A stretch of 39,078 bases of DNA, taken from Ignavibacteria bacterium (GTDB lineage Bacteria; Bacteroidota; Ignavibacteria; Ignavibacteriales; Melioribacteraceae). The DNA is taken from positions 1 through 39,078 of the forward strand of contig DAIEQP010000013.1 in the NCBI GenBank assembly GCA_027347805.1, in the 5' to 3' direction. The notes beneath the pieces are model-generated. The model had not been told where the DNA came from. It made no database searches and saw nothing but the letters and a program-made list of their open reading frames with translations. Of this stretch, positions 35,889 to 39,078 are shown in pieces; the first letter of the stretch is position 1, and every line of letters starts with the position of its first letter. The position numbers and the translations under genes were made by a program.

Positions 35889-36599
35889 ATGGTAAAAGGA
35901 ATATATACAGCCGGAAGAGGATTGGATTACAGAATAAAAAACATTGATGTTATTGCGAATAACCTTGCCAACTTGAATACAACCGGCTATAAAAGAGAAG
36001 TTCCTTTTTCTGAAGTGTTAAACCAGTTTGGTGATTATTCAGTTAAAAAAATTACCAGCCAGCAGCAGGGAGATATAATTCAGACTTCAAATCCTTTCGA
36101 TCTTGCAGTTTCAGGCGAAGGTTTCTTTGCTGTAAAAAATAAAGATGGAAATGTTGAGCTTACAAGAGATGGAAGATTTAAACTCAATGATGAAGGTTTC
36201 CTTGTAGATGCTAATCAGAATAAAGTAATGGGTAAACAGGGTGAAATTTCAATTGAGGAATCTGTAATTGAAAAAGATGCAACAATAAAAATAAATCGTA
36301 AAGGTGAAATTAAAGTTGGTGAACGGGTAATTGATACAATTCTTGTCGTAAATGTTGATGATCCGAATCAGATAGAACGTGCCGGCGGATCAAATTTTAT
36401 TGTTGGTGAAAACGGATACAATGAAGTGGATGAAGAACGTTATTCAATTTCACAGGGATTTTTAGAAGAATCAAATATTAACCCGATTGCCGAAATGGAA
36501 TCTATGATATCAATCAATAAAGAATATGAAACGACACAGAAAGTTATGAATGCGCTCGATGCTTCACTTGGCCAGGCAAACGAAATGGGTAAAGTATAA
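35889..36599 (+). CDS. flgF: Flagellar rod protein FlgF
   Basis: IYTAGRGLDYRIKNIDVIANNLANLNTTGYKREVPF...AVSGEGFFAVKNKDGNVELTRDGRF; 236 aa, precedes flgG. Confidence 0.88.
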   Translation: MVKGIYTAGRGLDYRIKNIDVIANNLANLNTTGYKREVPFSEVLNQFGDYSVKKITSQQQGDIIQTSNPFDLAVSGEGFFAVKNKDGNVELTRDGRFKLNDEGFLVDANQNKVMGKQGEISIEESVIEKDATIKINRKGEIKVGERVIDTILVVNVDDPNQIERAGGSNFIVGENGYNEVDEERYSISQGFLEESNINPIAEMESMISINKEYETTQKVMNALDASLGQANEMGKV

Positions 36600-36625
36600 T
36601 TAAGAAAAATTGACAGGAGTATAAA

Positions 36626-37426
36626 ATGTCTACAAGAGCACTAAGAACCGCAGCTTCTGGAATGTATGCTCAACAAATTAATATAGAAGTTGTATCAAAC
36701 AACATCGCGAATATTAATACTACCGGTTTCAAGAAAAATAAAGCTGACTTCCAGGATTTAATGTACCAGGAGGTTAATATTAATCCTTTGTCTTCTGCTA
36801 CACCGGGCGTTGAAGAAACATCTACTGCAAAAATTCAGATTGGTAATGGTGTTAAACCCGCATCATCATCAAAAATATTTGCTCAGGGAGATATTACTCC
36901 AACACAAAATCAGCTCGATCTTGCAATTCAAGGAGAAGGATTTTTCCAAGTGAAAAAATCTGATGGAACATTCGCTTATACGCGTGATGGTTCATTTAAA
37001 ATAAATGCCGAAGGGAAATTGGTTACCACAAACGGTAATGTTCTTGAACCGGGATTTATTGTCAATTCGGATGTTCAAAGTATTGAAATTGGTAAAGATG
37101 GAACGGTTGTAGCTCGAGAAGTCGGCGGTGGTTCAACAACACTCGGCAATATAGAGATGGCTAGATTTATGAACAACGGTGGTTTGATTGCGTTGGGAGA
37201 TAATTTGTATGGTGAAACAACTGCATCCGGTGCTCCAATTTTAGGTACACCAGGAGAACAGGGATTTGGTGAGATACACCAGGGATTTTTGGAAGCATCA
37301 AACGTTGATATTGTTGAAGAAATGATTGCGATGATAGCGGCCCAGAGAGCGTATGAAATCAATTCCAAGACAGTAAAGACAGTTGAAGAAATGATGACGA
37401 TGGCTAATAATCTTAAACGTGCATAA
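36626..37426 (+). CDS. flgG: Flagellar distal rod protein FlgG
   Basis: ALRTAASGMYAQQINIEVVSNNIANINTTGFKKNKADFQDLMYQ...GFLEASNVDIVEEMIAMIAAQRAYEINSKTVKTVEEMM. Confidence 0.97.
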   Translation: MSTRALRTAASGMYAQQINIEVVSNNIANINTTGFKKNKADFQDLMYQEVNINPLSSATPGVEETSTAKIQIGNGVKPASSSKIFAQGDITPTQNQLDLAIQGEGFFQVKKSDGTFAYTRDGSFKINAEGKLVTTNGNVLEPGFIVNSDVQSIEIGKDGTVVAREVGGGSTTLGNIEMARFMNNGGLIALGDNLYGETTASGAPILGTPGEQGFGEIHQGFLEASNVDIVEEMIAMIAAQRAYEINSKTVKTVEEMMTMANNLKRA

Positions 37427-37433
37427 TACTTAA

Positions 37434-38078
37434 ATGAAAACTTTGTTTTTAATATTGCTCGGATATGTTTCGCTTTTTGCAAATTCTTTTGATTCGCAAT
37501 TAAAAAGTTATTTGCAGAATAAATTTGCTGCATACGAAAAATTTGAATATCAGGTAATTCAATCGCCTAAAGATTTTTTCAAAATTGAAATTAATACAGA
37601 GAAAAATTTCAGACTTGTTAAAAACTATGCTTATGTGCCTATTAAAATTTATGATAAACAAAATTCATCCAGTCTATCGGTCTTAACAGTTCGCGTAAAA
37701 TTGTATAAAACAATTCTGGTCTCTGTTAAAAATATCAGCCAAAATGAACCGCTGGATTTATCATTGTTTGAAACAAAATTGGATGATGTTTCTTTATACG
37801 AAGATAGAACTGTTAATAGTCACGAAATAAAAAATAAAAGAAGCAAAGTACTGGTAAAATCAGGAACAGTTTTAACTAAAGAATTAATGGAAGAAATACC
37901 TTTAATAAATAAAGGGGATAAAGTTGTTATTCATGCAGGTAAAGATGGTGTTGATATTTCTGTTGATGCAATTTCACGTCAGGATGGATGTGCCGGAGAT
38001 GTAATCAGTGTTCAATCAAACAATAAAATATTTAAAGCAAAGGTAATTGATAAATTCAACCTAACATTGGTAGAATAA
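37434..38078 (+). CDS. flgA: Flagellar P-ring assembly chaperone FlgA
   Basis: Signal peptide, SAF-like domain: KSGTVLTKELMEEIPLINKGDKVVIHAGKDGVDISVDAISRQDGCAGDVISVQSNNKIFKAKVID. Confidence 0.9.
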   Translation: MKTLFLILLGYVSLFANSFDSQLKSYLQNKFAAYEKFEYQVIQSPKDFFKIEINTEKNFRLVKNYAYVPIKIYDKQNSSSLSVLTVRVKLYKTILVSVKNISQNEPLDLSLFETKLDDVSLYEDRTVNSHEIKNKRSKVLVKSGTVLTKELMEEIPLINKGDKVVIHAGKDGVDISVDAISRQDGCAGDVISVQSNNKIFKAKVIDKFNLTLVE

Positions 38079-38079
38079 A

Positions 38080-38655
38080 ATGAAAAAAGAATTATTTATA
38101 ATCAGTTTCGCTGCAATCACTTCAATGGCATTTGCGCAGAATATGAGAAAGAATTCTCAGTATTCTCTGTTCAGCGATAATAAAGCTACATCTCCTGGTG
38201 ATGCTGTTACAATTCTTGTTATTGAATCGACCCAGGCTTCAAATAATTCCGAAACTACTGCCGGCAGAAAAAGCGAACTTGGATTAAGCGCATCTGGTGC
38301 GGTTGGCAACGGATCAATACCTAATACTGCAATTTCATTGGGATCGAATAATGATTTCCAGGGAAGCGGTTCGACAAAAACAACTGGAATGATTAGCACA
38401 AAGATTAGTGCTACTGTTGATTCTATTCTTGCAAACGGAAACATGATTATTTCGGGAAACAAAAAAATTACTATCAATGGTGAAGATCAGGTTGTTCATA
38501 TAAAAGGTAAAGTTCGCCCATCAGATATTAGACCGGATAATTCAGTTTATTCCTATAATATCTCGGATGCCGAGATTTCCTTTGAAGGAAACGGAATAAT
38601 TAATAATGCTCAAAAACCGGGCTGGTTAACAAAAATTTTCAACTGGTTATTCTAG
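38080..38655 (+). CDS. flgH: Flagellar L-ring protein FlgH
   Basis: SLFSDNKATSPGDAVTILVIESTQASNNSET...ATVDSILANGNMIISGNKKITINGEDQVVHIKGKVRPSDI. Confidence 0.95.
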   Translation: MKKELFIISFAAITSMAFAQNMRKNSQYSLFSDNKATSPGDAVTILVIESTQASNNSETTAGRKSELGLSASGAVGNGSIPNTAISLGSNNDFQGSGSTKTTGMISTKISATVDSILANGNMIISGNKKITINGEDQVVHIKGKVRPSDIRPDNSVYSYNISDAEISFEGNGIINNAQKPGWLTKIFNWLF

Positions 38656-38662
38656 GTGCAAA

Positions 38663-39078
38663 ATGAAAAATAAAATTCTAACAATTGTCTTGATGATTTT
38701 ATTCGCAGCTAATTTAATTGTTGCGCAAAGAATAAAAGATATCGCTTACATAAACGGAAAAAATAATGAGCAGATAATTGGTTATGGCCTTGTTGTTGGT
38801 CTTGCAGGCACCGGCGACAGTTATCGTTCATCATTCACAATCCAGTCTGTAACAAGTATGTTAAAAAGATTCGGTGTTACTGTTCCACAAACAGATTTGA
38901 AAACCAAAAACGTAGCTGCTGTGATTGTAACCGCATCATTAAACAATAACTTAAAAGTAGGTGCCGAATTTGATGTAAATGTATCTTCGATGGGTGATGC
39001 AACAAGTTTGCAGGGCGGAGTTCTTTTGATGACACCACTTTCTGGTATGGCTGGTGAAGTTTATGGTTTTGCACAAGG
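38663..39078 (+). CDS. flgI: Flagellar P-ring protein FlgI, 5' part (runs off window)
   Basis: Absent from ORF track; ATG 38663 gives MKNKILTIVLMILFAANLIVAQRIKDIAYINGKNNEQIIGYGLVVGLAGTGDSYRSSFTIQSVTSMLKRFGVTV...SSMGDATSLQGGVLLMTPLSG. Confidence 0.95.
   Translation, partial: MKNKILTIVLMILFAANLIVAQRIKDIAYINGKNNEQIIGYGLVVGLAGTGDSYRSSFTIQSVTSMLKRFGVTVPQTDLKTKNVAAVIVTASLNNNLKVGAEFDVNVSSMGDATSLQGGVLLMTPLSGMAGEVYGFAQ

Noticed and set aside
37075-37533. 152-aa minus-strand ORF across flgG/flgA
   Set aside because: Antisense to strong FlgG/FlgA coding; composition consistent with a shadow frame. The other minus-strand track ORFs were rejected for the same reason.
1-39078. CRISPR arrays, tRNA/rRNA genes, transposases, phage genes, toxin-antitoxin pairs
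   Set aside because: None seen; no regularly spaced repeats and no mobile-element protein signatures.

Overview
The window is a dense, almost entirely plus-strand chemotaxis and flagellar supercluster of about 39 kb and low GC. Gene content (L/P-ring genes flgH/flgI, CheZ-like phosphatase, sigma-28) points to a diderm. Ignavibacteria/Chlorobi-like Bacteroidota is my guess from gene content and codon usage only. Order: PAS-type histidine kinase (3' part) - REC/histidine kinase hybrid - HEAT-repeat protein - cheR - 2x cheY - cheZ-like - cheA - cheB - small ORF - flgB flgC - small ORF - fliE fliF fliG fliH fliI fliJ - motE-like - fliK flgD - TIGR02530-type gene - flgE - fliL fliM fliN fliO fliP fliQ fliR flhB flhA flhF flhG - small membrane ORF - fliA - 2x HDOD - degenerate histidine kinase - SwrB-like membrane protein - flgF flgG flgA flgH flgI (truncated by the window end). 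The proteins are mostly standard. The unexplained signal is regulatory. (1) Four intergenic regions that start transcription units carry sigma-54-like -24/-12 elements, each preceded at a near-fixed distance by variants of a palindrome GGCTAATATTAGCC, which looks like an enhancer-binding-protein UAS regulon. (2) Five TAAA/TAAT-N15-TCCGATAA sites with identical spacing (sigma-28-like) occur, four of them inside genes. (3) The flgE leader contains a GC-rich tandem double hairpin with repeated GGA motifs, and the flgE 3' UTR is complementary to it in two colinear blocks. All of this was read by eye; no searches or folding programs were run.
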